DNA from: Streptomyces sp. MMBL 11-1
GTDB taxonomy: Bacteria; Actinomycetota; Actinomycetes; Streptomycetales; Streptomycetaceae
Direction of reading: 5' to 3'
DNA length: 64,000 nt
Assembly: GCF_028622875.1 (NCBI RefSeq)
Contig: NZ_CP117709.1
Coordinates: 1,116,001 to 1,180,000 of the forward strand
The notes under the pieces are model-generated. The model did not search any database, was not told where the DNA came from, and worked only from the letters and a program-made list of their open reading frames with translations. Position 1 is the first letter of the stretch. Every line of letters starts with the position of its first letter. This document shows, in pieces, positions 1 to 7,997 of the stretch. The position numbers and the translations under genes are program-made.

Positions 1-237
1 AAGCTCGGCCTCACCGAGGAGGGCGAGGAGCACAAGGACCTCGACGAGGCCCGCAAACTGGTCCAGGCGCTGGCCGGACTGCTCGACGCGAGCGCCACGG
101 AGATCAGCACCTTCCACGCCTCGCCGCTGCGCGACGGTCTGAAGTCCCTCCAGCTCGCTTTCCGCGAGGCCTCGCTGGTGCCGGACGAGCCCGGCCACGG
201 CCCCGGCGAGAAGTACACCGGCCCGGTCTACGGCTAG
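1..237 (+). CDS. DUF1844 family protein (3' part)
   Basis: The window opens inside this gene, so the start is missing; 78 codons remain before a TAG stop. The residues read KLGLTEEGEEHKDLDEARKL early on and end in GEKYTGPVYG, the conserved end of the small DUF1844 proteins of actinobacteria. The function of that family is not known. In streptomycetes such genes often lie near infC and the rpmI-rplT ribosomal genes, which would be to the left of the window; that is an inference. A strong hairpin follows 26 bp after the stop. Confidence 0.85.
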   Translation, partial: KLGLTEEGEEHKDLDEARKLVQALAGLLDASATEISTFHASPLRDGLKSLQLAFREASLVPDEPGHGPGEKYTGPVYG

Positions 238-263
238 CCGCCGCCTCCTTCCCGGTACGCCAC

Positions 264-298
264 GAAGCCCGCCGTCCCCCTGTGGGGCGGCGGGCTTC
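264..298 (+). terminator. Rho-independent-type hairpin
   Basis: An 11-bp perfect stem (GAAGCCCGCCG pairing with CGGCGGGCTTC) closes on a loop that can pair further through C and G runs. It lies between the DUF1844 stop and the convergent channel gene, so it probably ends transcription from both sides. There is no U-tract, which is usual in streptomycetes. Confidence 0.75.
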
Positions 299-360
299 CG
301 CGTGGGGCGGCTGGCTTCCGCGTGGGTGCGGGCCGGCCGGATGCCTCGGGCCCGGATCCC

Positions 361-1074
361 TCAGATGGCGTCCTCGGCCTCCTCGGGCGGGAGGTTGGGG
401 CAGGGGTGGGTGAGCCGGTGGGCGTAGGCGGCGATCGCTCCGCCGACCAGGGGCGCGAGGATGAACAGCCAGAGCTGGGTAAGGGCCGCACCGCCCGCGA
501 AGAGCGCCGGACCGAAGCTGCGCGCGGGGTTGACCGACGTGCCGGTCAGCGGGATGCCCACCAGGTGGATCGCGGCGAGCGCCAGGCCGATGGGCAGCCC
601 GTCGAATCCGATGACCGCCACCTTGTGGGTCACCGCGAGGACGACGTAGACGAGCAGGAACGTCAGCACCACCTCGGCGAGGAACGCGCCGCCGATGTTG
701 ATGCCGACGGCCGACCGGTCGTCGTAGCCGTTGGTGCCGAACTCGCCGCTGGTCTCCAGGCCGGGGATCTGCTTCGCCAGCAGGAACAGCAGGGCCGCGC
801 CGACGATCGCGCCGAGGAACTGGGCCACCCAGCGCTCCACGGCCGCCCGGATGTCGATCCGGCCCGCCATATACATGCCCAGCGTCACCGCGGGATTGAC
901 ATGGCAGCCGGAGATCGGGCCGAGCGCGTAGGCCAGGGCGAGGAGAGTGAAACCGAAGGTGAGGGCGATGCCCACCGTGCCGAGGTAGTCGACGGCGAGC
1001 ACCGCGGACCCCACGGCGAAGAACACCAGCAGCAGGGTGCCGAGGAACTCGGACGCCACGATCCGCTTCTGCAT
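361..1074 (-). CDS. MIP-family aquaporin / solute channel
   Basis: A 237-residue inner-membrane channel for water or small neutral solutes. Both half-helix signatures are intact: HVNPAVT in the first half and SVNPARS in the second, in a protein with six hydrophobic segments. The NPAR form of the second motif and the short loops are more like AqpZ-type water channels than glycerol facilitators; GlpF at the right end of the window has the contrasting INPVRD. The ATG at 1074 follows a GAGGTGG ribosome site 6 nt upstream; an upstream in-frame start adds 18 residues with no such site. The C-terminus is acidic (PPEEAEDAI). It appears to be transcribed alone. Confidence 0.85.
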   Translation of the reverse strand: MQKRIVASEFLGTLLLVFFAVGSAVLAVDYLGTVGIALTFGFTLLALAYALGPISGCHVNPAVTLGMYMAGRIDIRAAVERWVAQFLGAIVGAALLFLLAKQIPGLETSGEFGTNGYDDRSAVGINIGGAFLAEVVLTFLLVYVVLAVTHKVAVIGFDGLPIGLALAAIHLVGIPLTGTSVNPARSFGPALFAGGAALTQLWLFILAPLVGGAIAAYAHRLTHPCPNLPPEEAEDAI

Positions 1075-1202
1075 GGAACCACCTCGCGAGCTTGATCGGT
1101 TGGTCGGATTTCTCCGGATTTCCGACAATTCTCACGGCGGCGGGCACATGGCGCGCGTCGGTGCGGGCCGGCCCCGGGTCGCCCCGGGCCGGCCCGAGGG
1201 TG

Positions 1203-1979
1203 TCAGCGGGCGAAGAGAGGCTCTCCCGGCGCGACGGCACCGGCGGGGAGAACGGCCAGATCCAGGCCGCTCACCAGCCGGGCCCGCAGCACCTCGCTGG
1301 CCGACAGCGCGCGGGCGATGCGGCGGGCCGCCTCGGCGGGCACGGCGTCCGGGGCGAGGACGAGCGCGAGGGTGCCGTCCGCGCTGCCGGGCCCGAGGTG
1401 GGCGCGGACCACGGCGGGGTCGGCGGCCACGGTCTCCCGTACGGCCTCGATGACGGCGGGGTCCTGGAGCGGGTCGGTGCTGGTGCGGTTCTCGGCGAGG
1501 GCCAGCAGCGCCTGGCCGCTCAGCTCGAAGGCGACGGGCCCGGCGAGGTCCAGCACGACGGTGTCGGCCTTCTCGTGGGCGGCGGCCTGGAGCGCCTGGT
1601 GCAGCGGTACGGCGACGGGGCGCGCCTCGGGGTCCCAGAGTGCCAGCGAGGCGGTGGAGGTGAAGGCGGGAAGCGCGCGGCGGTCGCCGGCCTGGAGGGT
1701 GGGTACGGCCATGTCGCTGGTCTTCTCGCGCCTCAGCCCGTCCCCCCGTCTCCCACCACCGCCCTTCTGAAGTGCTTCGCGCCCCTCGTGACCGTTCTCC
1801 TCGACCTCCCCCAGGACGGCGACGACGGGGACCAGGAGCCGGGCGTCGCGCAGTGCCGTGAGGACCGGGCCGACGGCGCCGCGGTCGCGGGACCAGGCGT
1901 CCAGGGCCCTGGTCAGGGCGGGGGACGCCGAGCCGTCGTCGTCGGAGAAACCGGGGTCCGGGATGTTCTTGAGCTCCAC
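1203..1979 (-). CDS. SseB family protein
   Basis: A 258-residue soluble protein starting at GTG 1979 (VELKNIPDPGFSDDDG), which is the usual beginning of streptomycete SseB-domain proteins. The N-terminal half has the SseB fold pattern (ARLLVPVVAVLGE, then DMAVPTLQ, ALPAFTSTASLALW, VAVPLHQALQAA). The C-terminal third is the SseB_C-like part, with DGTLALVLAPDAVP. SseB was named for enhancing serine-sensitive phenotypes; its biochemical role is not established. The ribosome site before GTG is weak, so the start rests on family similarity. The gene lies alone between the channel and the TetR gene and points the same way as both. Confidence 0.75.
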   Translation of the reverse strand: MELKNIPDPGFSDDDGSASPALTRALDAWSRDRGAVGPVLTALRDARLLVPVVAVLGEVEENGHEGREALQKGGGGRRGDGLRREKTSDMAVPTLQAGDRRALPAFTSTASLALWDPEARPVAVPLHQALQAAAHEKADTVVLDLAGPVAFELSGQALLALAENRTSTDPLQDPAVIEAVRETVAADPAVVRAHLGPGSADGTLALVLAPDAVPAEAARRIARALSASEVLRARLVSGLDLAVLPAGAVAPGEPLFAR

Positions 1980-2075
1980 GGGACGAGGGTAGTGCCTGGC
2001 TCTTCGCGGCTTGCCCGCAGGTGGGGCGGGCGCGGGGCTCGGCGTCCGGCCGTCGCCGCGAGCCGGCACACGGAC

Positions 2076-2681
2076 TCAGCGTTCCGTCGCCCCGGCCAGC
2101 AGGTCGGCCGCCTCCTCGCGGGCGTGGGCGACGGGGTCCGGGAAGACCTTCAGCCCGTGGGCGACCAGGGCCCCTTCGTGCAGCAGCATCAGCGTCCGGC
2201 CCAGCCGGTCGGCGGCGTCGGGGCCGAGCCCCTCGACTCCTCGGGCGAGCCGGGTGAACAGGTCGAGCATCCACTGCTTCTGGCCGGTGATGACCGCGTG
2301 CGCCGGGTGGGACGGGTCGCTGATCTCCGCGTGGGCGTTGATCATGCTGCACCCTTTGGAGCCGTTCTCCGTCATCCAGGCGCGCGAGGCGTCGAAGACG
2401 GCCAGGATCCGGTCGCGTGGCGCGGGCGGCACGGCGTCGAGGTGCTCGGCGAGCAAGGCGCGCCAGCGCTCGTCGCGGTCGGCGAGGTACTCCACGACGA
2501 TCTGCTCCTTGGAGCCGAAGCGGTCGTAGAGGGTCTTCTTGGTCACCCCGGCCTCGGCGGCGATCAGGTCCACCCCGACGGCGTGGATGCCCCGGTCGTA
2601 GAAGAGCCGCCCGGCGGCCGCCAGGGCCCGTCGCGCGGCCGGCGTCATGGTGATCCGGCGCAGTTCCTCGGGAGTGTCCAT
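2076..2681 (-). CDS. TetR/AcrR family repressor
   Basis: A 201-residue transcriptional repressor. The N-terminal helix-turn-helix is clear: AAGRLFYDRGIHAVGVDLIA, then AGVTKKTLYDRFGSKEQIV. The C-terminal ligand domain resembles those of TetR proteins next to drug or metabolite exporters. The ATG at 2681 (MDTPEELRRI) is chosen because longer versions would run through the operators and into the divergent gene. It is divergent from an EamA-type transporter, with two copies of a near-palindromic sequence between them, so it very probably represses both itself and the transporter until a ligand binds. Confidence 0.9.
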   Translation of the reverse strand: MDTPEELRRITMTPAARRALAAAGRLFYDRGIHAVGVDLIAAEAGVTKKTLYDRFGSKEQIVVEYLADRDERWRALLAEHLDAVPPAPRDRILAVFDASRAWMTENGSKGCSMINAHAEISDPSHPAHAVITGQKQWMLDLFTRLARGVEGLGPDAADRLGRTLMLLHEGALVAHGLKVFPDPVAHAREEAADLLAGATER

Positions 2682-2690
2682 GGGCACGAG

Positions 2691-2737
2691 TATACCGATC
2701 TGTATAGTCGACAGGGTAGGTATACCGATCTGTTTAG
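2691..2737. promoter_or_regulatory. Duplicated TetR operator
   Basis: TATACCGATCTGTATA at 2691-2706 is an almost perfect palindrome centred on GATC with two mismatched positions. TATACCGATCTGTTTA repeats it at 2721-2736, exactly 30 bp further on, about three helical turns. The first copy is 9 bp from the tetR start codon and the second 12 bp from the transporter start, so one bound array could block both promoters. Confidence 0.8.
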
Positions 2738-2748
2738 CGAGGTGCGTC

Positions 2749-3699
2749 ATGAACGTCCTGCTCCCGGTCGCCTTCGTGCTGTGCTGGAGCTCCGGGTTCA
2801 TCGGGGCCAAGCTCGGCGCCGGCAGCGCGTCCGCGCTCACGATCCTCATGTGGCGGTTCCTGCCGCTGACGGTCGTCCTGGCCCTGGTCGCGGTGACCGT
2901 CGCGCGCGCCTCCTGGCGGGGCCTCGGCGCCCGGGACGTGGTCCGGCAGGCCGTGATCGGCACGTTGTCGCAGAGCGGCTATCTGCTGACCGTCTACTAC
3001 GCGATCCAGCTCGGGGTCTCCACGGGCACCACGGCCCTGATCGACGGGGTCCAGCCGCTGGTGGCGGGGGCGCTGGCCGGGCCGCTGCTGCGGAGTCACG
3101 TGACCGCCCGGCAGTGGCTCGGCCTGTGCCTGGGGGTCGCCGGGGTCGTCGTGGTCACGACCGCCGACGCCTCCGCCGCCGCCGGGGCGGCCGGGTGGGC
3201 CTACGCCTTGCCGTTCGTCGGCATGCTGTCGCTGGTGGCGGCCACCTTCCTGGAGAGCCGTTCCGCCACCCGGGTGGCCCCTTCGGTCTCACTGACCGTG
3301 CACTGCGCCGCCAGCACCGTGATCTTCACCGCGCTCGCCCTCGGCACGGGGACCGCGCTGCCGCCCGCCGAGCTCGCGTTCTGGGGCGCGGTCGGCTGGC
3401 TGGTGGTGCTGTCCACCTTCGGCGGGTACGGGCTGTACTGGCTGATCCTGAGGCGCTCGGGCGTCACGGCGGTCAACACGCTCATGTTTCTGATGGCCCC
3501 GGTCACGGCGGTCTGGGGAGCCCTGATGTTCGGGGAGCCGTTCGGTCTCCGGACCGTGCTCGGCCTGGCGCTGGGGCTGGTGGCGGTGGTCGTGGTGCAC
3601 CGCGGGGCCTCCCCGCGCGGCGACGGGCACACCGGTGATCAGGCTCGGAAGGCGCCCACGCGCGACTGGTCGGACGCGGTGTCCGGGGCGGGCCGGTGA
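2749..3699 (+). CDS. EamA/DMT-family transporter
   Basis: A 316-residue inner-membrane protein with about ten hydrophobic segments arranged as two EamA repeats. It starts MNVLLPVAFVLCWSSGFIGAK, the typical first helix of drug/metabolite transporters, and the second repeat ends in FLMAPVTAVWGALMFGEPFG. The substrate cannot be read from sequence; the family exports drugs, amino acids or nucleosides. The ATG at 2749 has a GAGGTG ribosome site. Expression should be controlled by the divergent TetR protein through the duplicated operator. The last 35 residues are polar and extend past the membrane domain. Confidence 0.88.
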   Translation: MNVLLPVAFVLCWSSGFIGAKLGAGSASALTILMWRFLPLTVVLALVAVTVARASWRGLGARDVVRQAVIGTLSQSGYLLTVYYAIQLGVSTGTTALIDGVQPLVAGALAGPLLRSHVTARQWLGLCLGVAGVVVVTTADASAAAGAAGWAYALPFVGMLSLVAATFLESRSATRVAPSVSLTVHCAASTVIFTALALGTGTALPPAELAFWGAVGWLVVLSTFGGYGLYWLILRRSGVTAVNTLMFLMAPVTAVWGALMFGEPFGLRTVLGLALGLVAVVVVHRGASPRGDGHTGDQARKAPTRDWSDAVSGAGR

Positions 3700-3730
3700 G
3701 TCGGTGGGGGGCGGCCCGGGCGCGGTGCGT

Positions 3731-4912
3731 TCAGCGGCGGCCGGGGGCGTTCCGGCCGCGCCACAGGACGACGGCGACGGCCAGCAGCGCCGCGCCGAGG
3801 CCGGCGGCGAGCGGGGCCGCCCAGTTGGCCGTCGCGTCGGCGGTACGGGCCGGGGCCGGGCCGTCGCCGAAGTACCGCCCTCGGTGTCCCGCCGGGGCGG
3901 CCTTGGCGTCCAGGTCGGCCGGGCGGAGCCGGGCGCCCGCCTCGATGGCCTCCGCCGGGTCGACGATCCCGTAGCCGCGGGCGTCGTCGCGGCCCTGGGC
4001 GGGGGCGTCGCGTGCGGTGTCGGCGAGGAGCTTCTTGATCTGGACCGGGTCGAGGCCCGGGTGGGCGGCACGGACCAGGGCGACCGCGCCGGAGACGAAA
4101 GCGGCGGCGGCCGAGGTGCCCCACTCGATGTAGTAGTGCCCGTCCGGGTTGGCGACCACGATGTCGACGCCGGGGGCGCTGACGGTGGCGTACCAGCGGC
4201 GGGTGGAGAACGAGGCGTGCGTGCCGTACTCGTCGACGGCGGCGACCGCGATCACCCCGGGGTAGGCGGCGGGGTAGGAGATCCTGTCCCCCTTCTCCCC
4301 GCCGTTGCCGGCCGACGCGACCACGGGGACGCCCTTGGACAGGGCGTACTGGATGGCCGCGTCCTCGCCGGGGTCGGGGTGGGCGGATTCGCTGTCGTCG
4401 CCCAGGGAGAGGTTGATGACGTCGGCGCCGTTGTCCGCGGCCCAGCGGATGCCGTCGGCGAGGGCGGTACCTCGGGACTTGCGCGCCTTGGCGCGGGCCG
4501 GGTCCTTGGACTCCAGGATGACCCGGACCGGCAGGATCCGGGCCTCGGGGGCTATGCCGAGGATGCCGTCGGAGCGCCCGGGGCCGTTGCCGCGCCCGGC
4601 GATGATGCCGGCCATCGCGGTGCCGTGCAGGGCCCAGGCGGAGTCGCCGCGGGCGGCGCCGAAGCCGACGAGGTCCTTGCCGGGGAGCACCTGGCCCGTC
4701 AGGTCGGGGTGGGCGTCGTCGACCCCGGTGTCCAGGACGGCGACGGTGACGCCCCGGCCCCGGGTGGTCTCCCAGGCCCGGTCGGTGCGCAGGGCGTCCA
4801 GGGCCCACTGCTGGTCGCGGATGGCGTCCGCGTGGGCGGGCGCGGCGGGGATGAGCGCGAGGACGGCGGCGGCGCAGACCGCGGCGAGGACGCGGTGGGG
4901 TCGTCGGGTCAT
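3731..4912 (-). CDS. mycP: Mycosin-like S8 serine protease, membrane-anchored
   Basis: A 393-residue subtilisin-family protease of the type VII secretion-associated mycosin type. A signal peptide covers about residues 1-29 (AAAVLALIPAAPAHADA). The catalytic triad is intact: Asp61 (VAVLDTGVDDAHPD), His96 (ALHGTAMAG) and Ser267 (GTSAAAAF), with oxyanion Asn203. A single C-terminal helix at about 362-384 anchors it with the protease domain outside. Its ATG overlaps the upstream stop by 4 bp (ATGA), so the two are translationally coupled. In mycobacteria MycP processes ESX substrates and stabilises the secretion membrane complex; no EccB/C/D or WXG100 gene is in this window, so an ESX role is an inference. 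Confidence 0.85.
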   Translation of the reverse strand: MTRRPHRVLAAVCAAAVLALIPAAPAHADAIRDQQWALDALRTDRAWETTRGRGVTVAVLDTGVDDAHPDLTGQVLPGKDLVGFGAARGDSAWALHGTAMAGIIAGRGNGPGRSDGILGIAPEARILPVRVILESKDPARAKARKSRGTALADGIRWAADNGADVINLSLGDDSESAHPDPGEDAAIQYALSKGVPVVASAGNGGEKGDRISYPAAYPGVIAVAAVDEYGTHASFSTRRWYATVSAPGVDIVVANPDGHYYIEWGTSAAAAFVSGAVALVRAAHPGLDPVQIKKLLADTARDAPAQGRDDARGYGIVDPAEAIEAGARLRPADLDAKAAPAGHRGRYFGDGPAPARTADATANWAAPLAAGLGAALLAVAVVLWRGRNAPGRR

Positions 4913-6531
4913 CCGGGCTGCTCCGTGAGTTCGGCGACGGCTCCGCGCAGTCCGCGCTCCACCTGGTCCGCGATGCCCTTCGCCTCGTGGCCGAGTCCGG
5001 CCTGGGCGATGTCCGTCGTGGCGCCCGAGGCCATGGCGTCGGGCGCGGGCTGCGGGGCGGCGACGGTGCGGCCGTCCGCGAAGCCGGAGACGGCGAGGAC
5101 GACGACCGGGATATCGGTGAGCGGGTCGACCGTCCAGCTGGCGCGCTGCCCGTCGCCGAAGGAGGCCGCGAGGGTGCCCTCGGGAGCGTACGTACGGGGC
5201 ATGAGGTCCTTGCGCGAGCCGAGCTTCTGCCCGGTGAACCGGGTCCGCAGGGCCGCCATGCCCGCGGCGTCGGCCTCGGTGAAGACCAGGCCGACGGTGG
5301 TGACGGCCGAGCGGGTGGCGTCGGTGTAGGTGGCGCGCACCAGCCGTTCGCAGCCCACGGAGCGGAGCGTGGTCAGGAGCAGCGGGTCGAGCCCGGCTTT
5401 GCACGTGCTGTCGGCGGCGACCGCGATCCGGGTCCAGGTGCGGTGGGTGCCTCCGGGGCCCGCGCCCTCGCCCCGGAGAGTGCGCGGGAACAGCGTGTCG
5501 ACGGGGACGCTGTGCCAGGCGCCGCGTGCGGCGGTGTACGGGTTCCCGGTGGTCTCGGCCGAGGAGTCGCCCGTCAGCCAGGCTCCGGTGGCGGCCCCGC
5601 CGATCAGCCCGAGGCCGAGCACGACGCAGGCGGCGGCCGTCGCCGTACGCCACCGCTGCCGGGGCCGGACCGGCCGCAGCCGGGTGGTGGTCTCGGCGGG
5701 GGTCTCCGGGTAGCCGTAGCGCACCGGCGTCCGGTAGCCACCGGGGGGCGGCGGCGCGGCTCCCGGAGCGGGCGTCAGATCGACGGCCCCGACGGGCCTG
5801 CGCCGGGCGACGGTCGGCGGGCCGACGGGCGGACCGGGATGCGTCGGGCTCGCGGAGCCCGCGGGGGGCGGGCCCGGGTGCGTGGGGCTCGTCGCGGGGG
5901 GCGGCGCGGGCGTCACGGCGGGCACGGGCCGCTGGGCCTGGGGGGCTGGTGCGGCCTGCGGGGCTGGTGGGGCTGGTGGGGCTTGTGAAGCTGGTGCGGC
6001 CTGTGCGGCCTGTGCGGCCTGCGGGGTCACCCTGGCGGGAGGGGCCGGTGCTGCCTGCGGTGCCGGTGCGGCCGGACGGGTGGAAGGGGCCTGTGCGGCC
6101 GGATCGCCCGGTGCGGCCTGCGGGGCGGAAGGGGCCGGTGCGGCCTGCGGGGCCGAAGGGGCCGGTGGGGCCGAAGGGGCCGGTACGGCCGGACGGGCCG
6201 GTGCGGCGGCGCCGCCCGCCAGAGTGAAGCGGGCCGGCGGGGCCTGCGGGTCCAGCGGAGCCGGTGCGGCCGGGTGGGGCGGAGTTGGCTGCTGGGCCGG
6301 GGGCGATGCCGGGGCCGGGGACTCTCCCTGCGGAGCCGGGGCCGGGGCCGGTCGGCGGGCCGGTGCGGCCGGAGCCTCCTGCGGAGTGTCCGGGGGCCGG
6401 ACCCGCTGAGGCGGTGCGGTCGGTGAGGCGGCCGGGGGTACGGGGGCGGGCGTCGTGGGCTCGGGAGCAGGGACCGCGGGAGGGGTCGTCGGGCGGGGCG
6501 GCACAGGGGTGCGCTGCGCTTCGGTACTCAT
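4909..6531 (-). CDS. Pro/Ala-rich single-pass membrane protein coupled to the mycosin
   Basis: A 540-residue protein in three parts. Residues 1-295 are a low-complexity Pro/Ala/Gln region, presumably cytoplasmic and disordered. A transmembrane helix spans about 297-319 (TAAACVVLGLGLIGGAATG). An extracytoplasmic domain of about 220 residues follows, with a pair of cysteines (DSTCKAGLDP and RSVGCERL) that may form a disulfide. I do not recognise the outer domain. The ATG at 6531 follows an AGGGGG ribosome site. Its stop overlaps the protease start, so it is probably made with, and may be a partner or substrate of, the mycosin. The low-complexity part has imperfect DNA repeats between about 5,940 and 6,200. 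Confidence 0.8.
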   Translation of the reverse strand: MSTEAQRTPVPPRPTTPPAVPAPEPTTPAPVPPAASPTAPPQRVRPPDTPQEAPAAPARRPAPAPAPQGESPAPASPPAQQPTPPHPAAPAPLDPQAPPARFTLAGGAAAPARPAVPAPSAPPAPSAPQAAPAPSAPQAAPGDPAAQAPSTRPAAPAPQAAPAPPARVTPQAAQAAQAAPASQAPPAPPAPQAAPAPQAQRPVPAVTPAPPPATSPTHPGPPPAGSASPTHPGPPVGPPTVARRRPVGAVDLTPAPGAAPPPPGGYRTPVRYGYPETPAETTTRLRPVRPRQRWRTATAAACVVLGLGLIGGAATGAWLTGDSSAETTGNPYTAARGAWHSVPVDTLFPRTLRGEGAGPGGTHRTWTRIAVAADSTCKAGLDPLLLTTLRSVGCERLVRATYTDATRSAVTTVGLVFTEADAAGMAALRTRFTGQKLGSRKDLMPRTYAPEGTLAASFGDGQRASWTVDPLTDIPVVVLAVSGFADGRTVAAPQPAPDAMASGATTDIAQAGLGHEAKGIADQVERGLRGAVAELTEQPG

Positions 6532-6720
6532 CCGGCCCCCTGCTTACACGTCCTCGTACCGACCACGGATCACCGCCGCTGACAGGCCCGTTGGTGCTCG
6601 CGTGCACGTCACTCTACGGGCTGCGGGCGGGCGGCGGGGAACTGGCCGCCCCGGCCGGCGGGCGATCTGTCCCGATCGTCCCCCTACCCAGCCGTAGAGG
6701 CTCTCTGGCAAGCTGCGGCC

Positions 6721-7923
6721 ATGACTGCCCCTTCCGCTGACCGGACCCGCTACAACCGGGCCACCGCCCATCTCGACGCCCCGGTCGCGATCGTCGATCT
6801 TGAGGCGTTCGACGCCAACGCCGACGATCTGGTGCGGCGGGCGGCCGGGAAGCCGGTCCGCGTGGCGAGCAAGTCCGTGCGGTGCCGGGCCCTGCTGGAG
6901 CGGGTGCTCGCGCGTCCCGGGTTCGCGGGGGTCATGTCGTACACGCTGGCGGAGTCGCTGTGGCTGGCCCGGGCCGGCTTCGACGACGTCCTGCTGGCCT
7001 ACCCGTCGGCCGACCGGTCCGCGTTCGCCGAGCTGGCCGCCGATCCGAAGCTGGCCGACGCCGTGACCGTGATGGTCGACGACCACGCCCAGCTGGAGCT
7101 GATCGACGCGTCCCGGGCGGGCGGGCGGGAGGAGATCCGGGTCTGCCTGGAGCTGGACACCTCGCTGCGGATGCTCGGCGGCCGGGTCCGGATCGGGGCG
7201 CTTCGCTCACCTCTGCGCTCCCCCGCGCACCTCGCCGAGCTGGCCCGCTCGGTGGCCCGCAGGCCGGGCTTCCGGCTGGTGGGGCTGATGGCGTACGAGG
7301 GGCATGTCGCCGGGGTCGGCGACGCGCTGGCGGGGCGGCCGCTGCGGTCCCGGGCGATCCGGCTGATGCAGTCGGCCGCCCGCAAGGAGCTGGCGGTGCG
7401 CCGGGCCGAGGCGGTGCGGGCGGTCCGGGCGGTCGCACCGGACCTGGAGTTCGTGAACGGCGGCGGCACGGGCAGCGTGCAGCACACGGCGGCCGAGTCC
7501 GCGGTGACGGAGATCGCGGCCGGTTCGGGGCTGTACGTGCCCCGGCTGTTCGACAACTACACGTCGTTCACCGGCCGGCCCGCGGCCCTGTTCGCGCAGC
7601 CCGTGGTGCGCCGGCCCGGCGTGGGCGTGGTGACGGTGCTCGGCGGCGGCTATCCGGCGTCCGGCGCGGCCGGTGCCGACCGCTCCCCGGTGCCGTATCT
7701 GCCGGAGGGGCTCCGCTACGACGCGCAGGAGGGCGCGGGCGAGGTGCAGACCCCGCTGCTGGGCTCCCCCGCCGACGACCTGCTGATCGGCGACAAGGTC
7801 TGGTTCCGGCACGCCAAGGCCGGGGAACTGTGCGAGCGCTTCGACGCGCTGCACCTGATCGAGGGCGACCGGGTCACGGCGAGTGTTCCGACGTACCGGG
7901 GCGAGGGGCGGACCTTCCTCTGA
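6721..7923 (+). CDS. Alanine-racemase-fold PLP enzyme (amino acid deaminase/aldolase)
   Basis: A 400-residue cytoplasmic enzyme of the fold-type III PLP family that includes D-serine dehydratase and D-threonine aldolase. The PLP lysine is probably Lys51 in PVRVASKSVR; a TIM-barrel region follows, with FVNGGGTGS as a phosphate-binding loop. The C-terminal domain has GDKVWFRHAKAGELCERFD, like the metal-binding His/Cys part of D-serine dehydratases. The substrate is not proven; a D-amino or hydroxyamino acid is likely. The ATG at 6721 has no strong ribosome site. It is transcribed away from the mycosin pair and seems to be monocistronic. Confidence 0.78.
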   Translation: MTAPSADRTRYNRATAHLDAPVAIVDLEAFDANADDLVRRAAGKPVRVASKSVRCRALLERVLARPGFAGVMSYTLAESLWLARAGFDDVLLAYPSADRSAFAELAADPKLADAVTVMVDDHAQLELIDASRAGGREEIRVCLELDTSLRMLGGRVRIGALRSPLRSPAHLAELARSVARRPGFRLVGLMAYEGHVAGVGDALAGRPLRSRAIRLMQSAARKELAVRRAEAVRAVRAVAPDLEFVNGGGTGSVQHTAAESAVTEIAAGSGLYVPRLFDNYTSFTGRPAALFAQPVVRRPGVGVVTVLGGGYPASGAAGADRSPVPYLPEGLRYDAQEGAGEVQTPLLGSPADDLLIGDKVWFRHAKAGELCERFDALHLIEGDRVTASVPTYRGEGRTFL

Positions 7924-7997
7924 CCTCTGCCCGGGGAACGCGGGCGAGGGGCGGGTAGCCCTTCTCCGGCACCGGGCACCGCGCGGGGGCCGGCGCG

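Noticed and set aside
1092..3638. An 848-codon plus-strand open frame
   Set aside because: It crosses the SseB and TetR genes antisense, passes through the TetR operators and overlaps the transporter in another frame; it has no domain signature.
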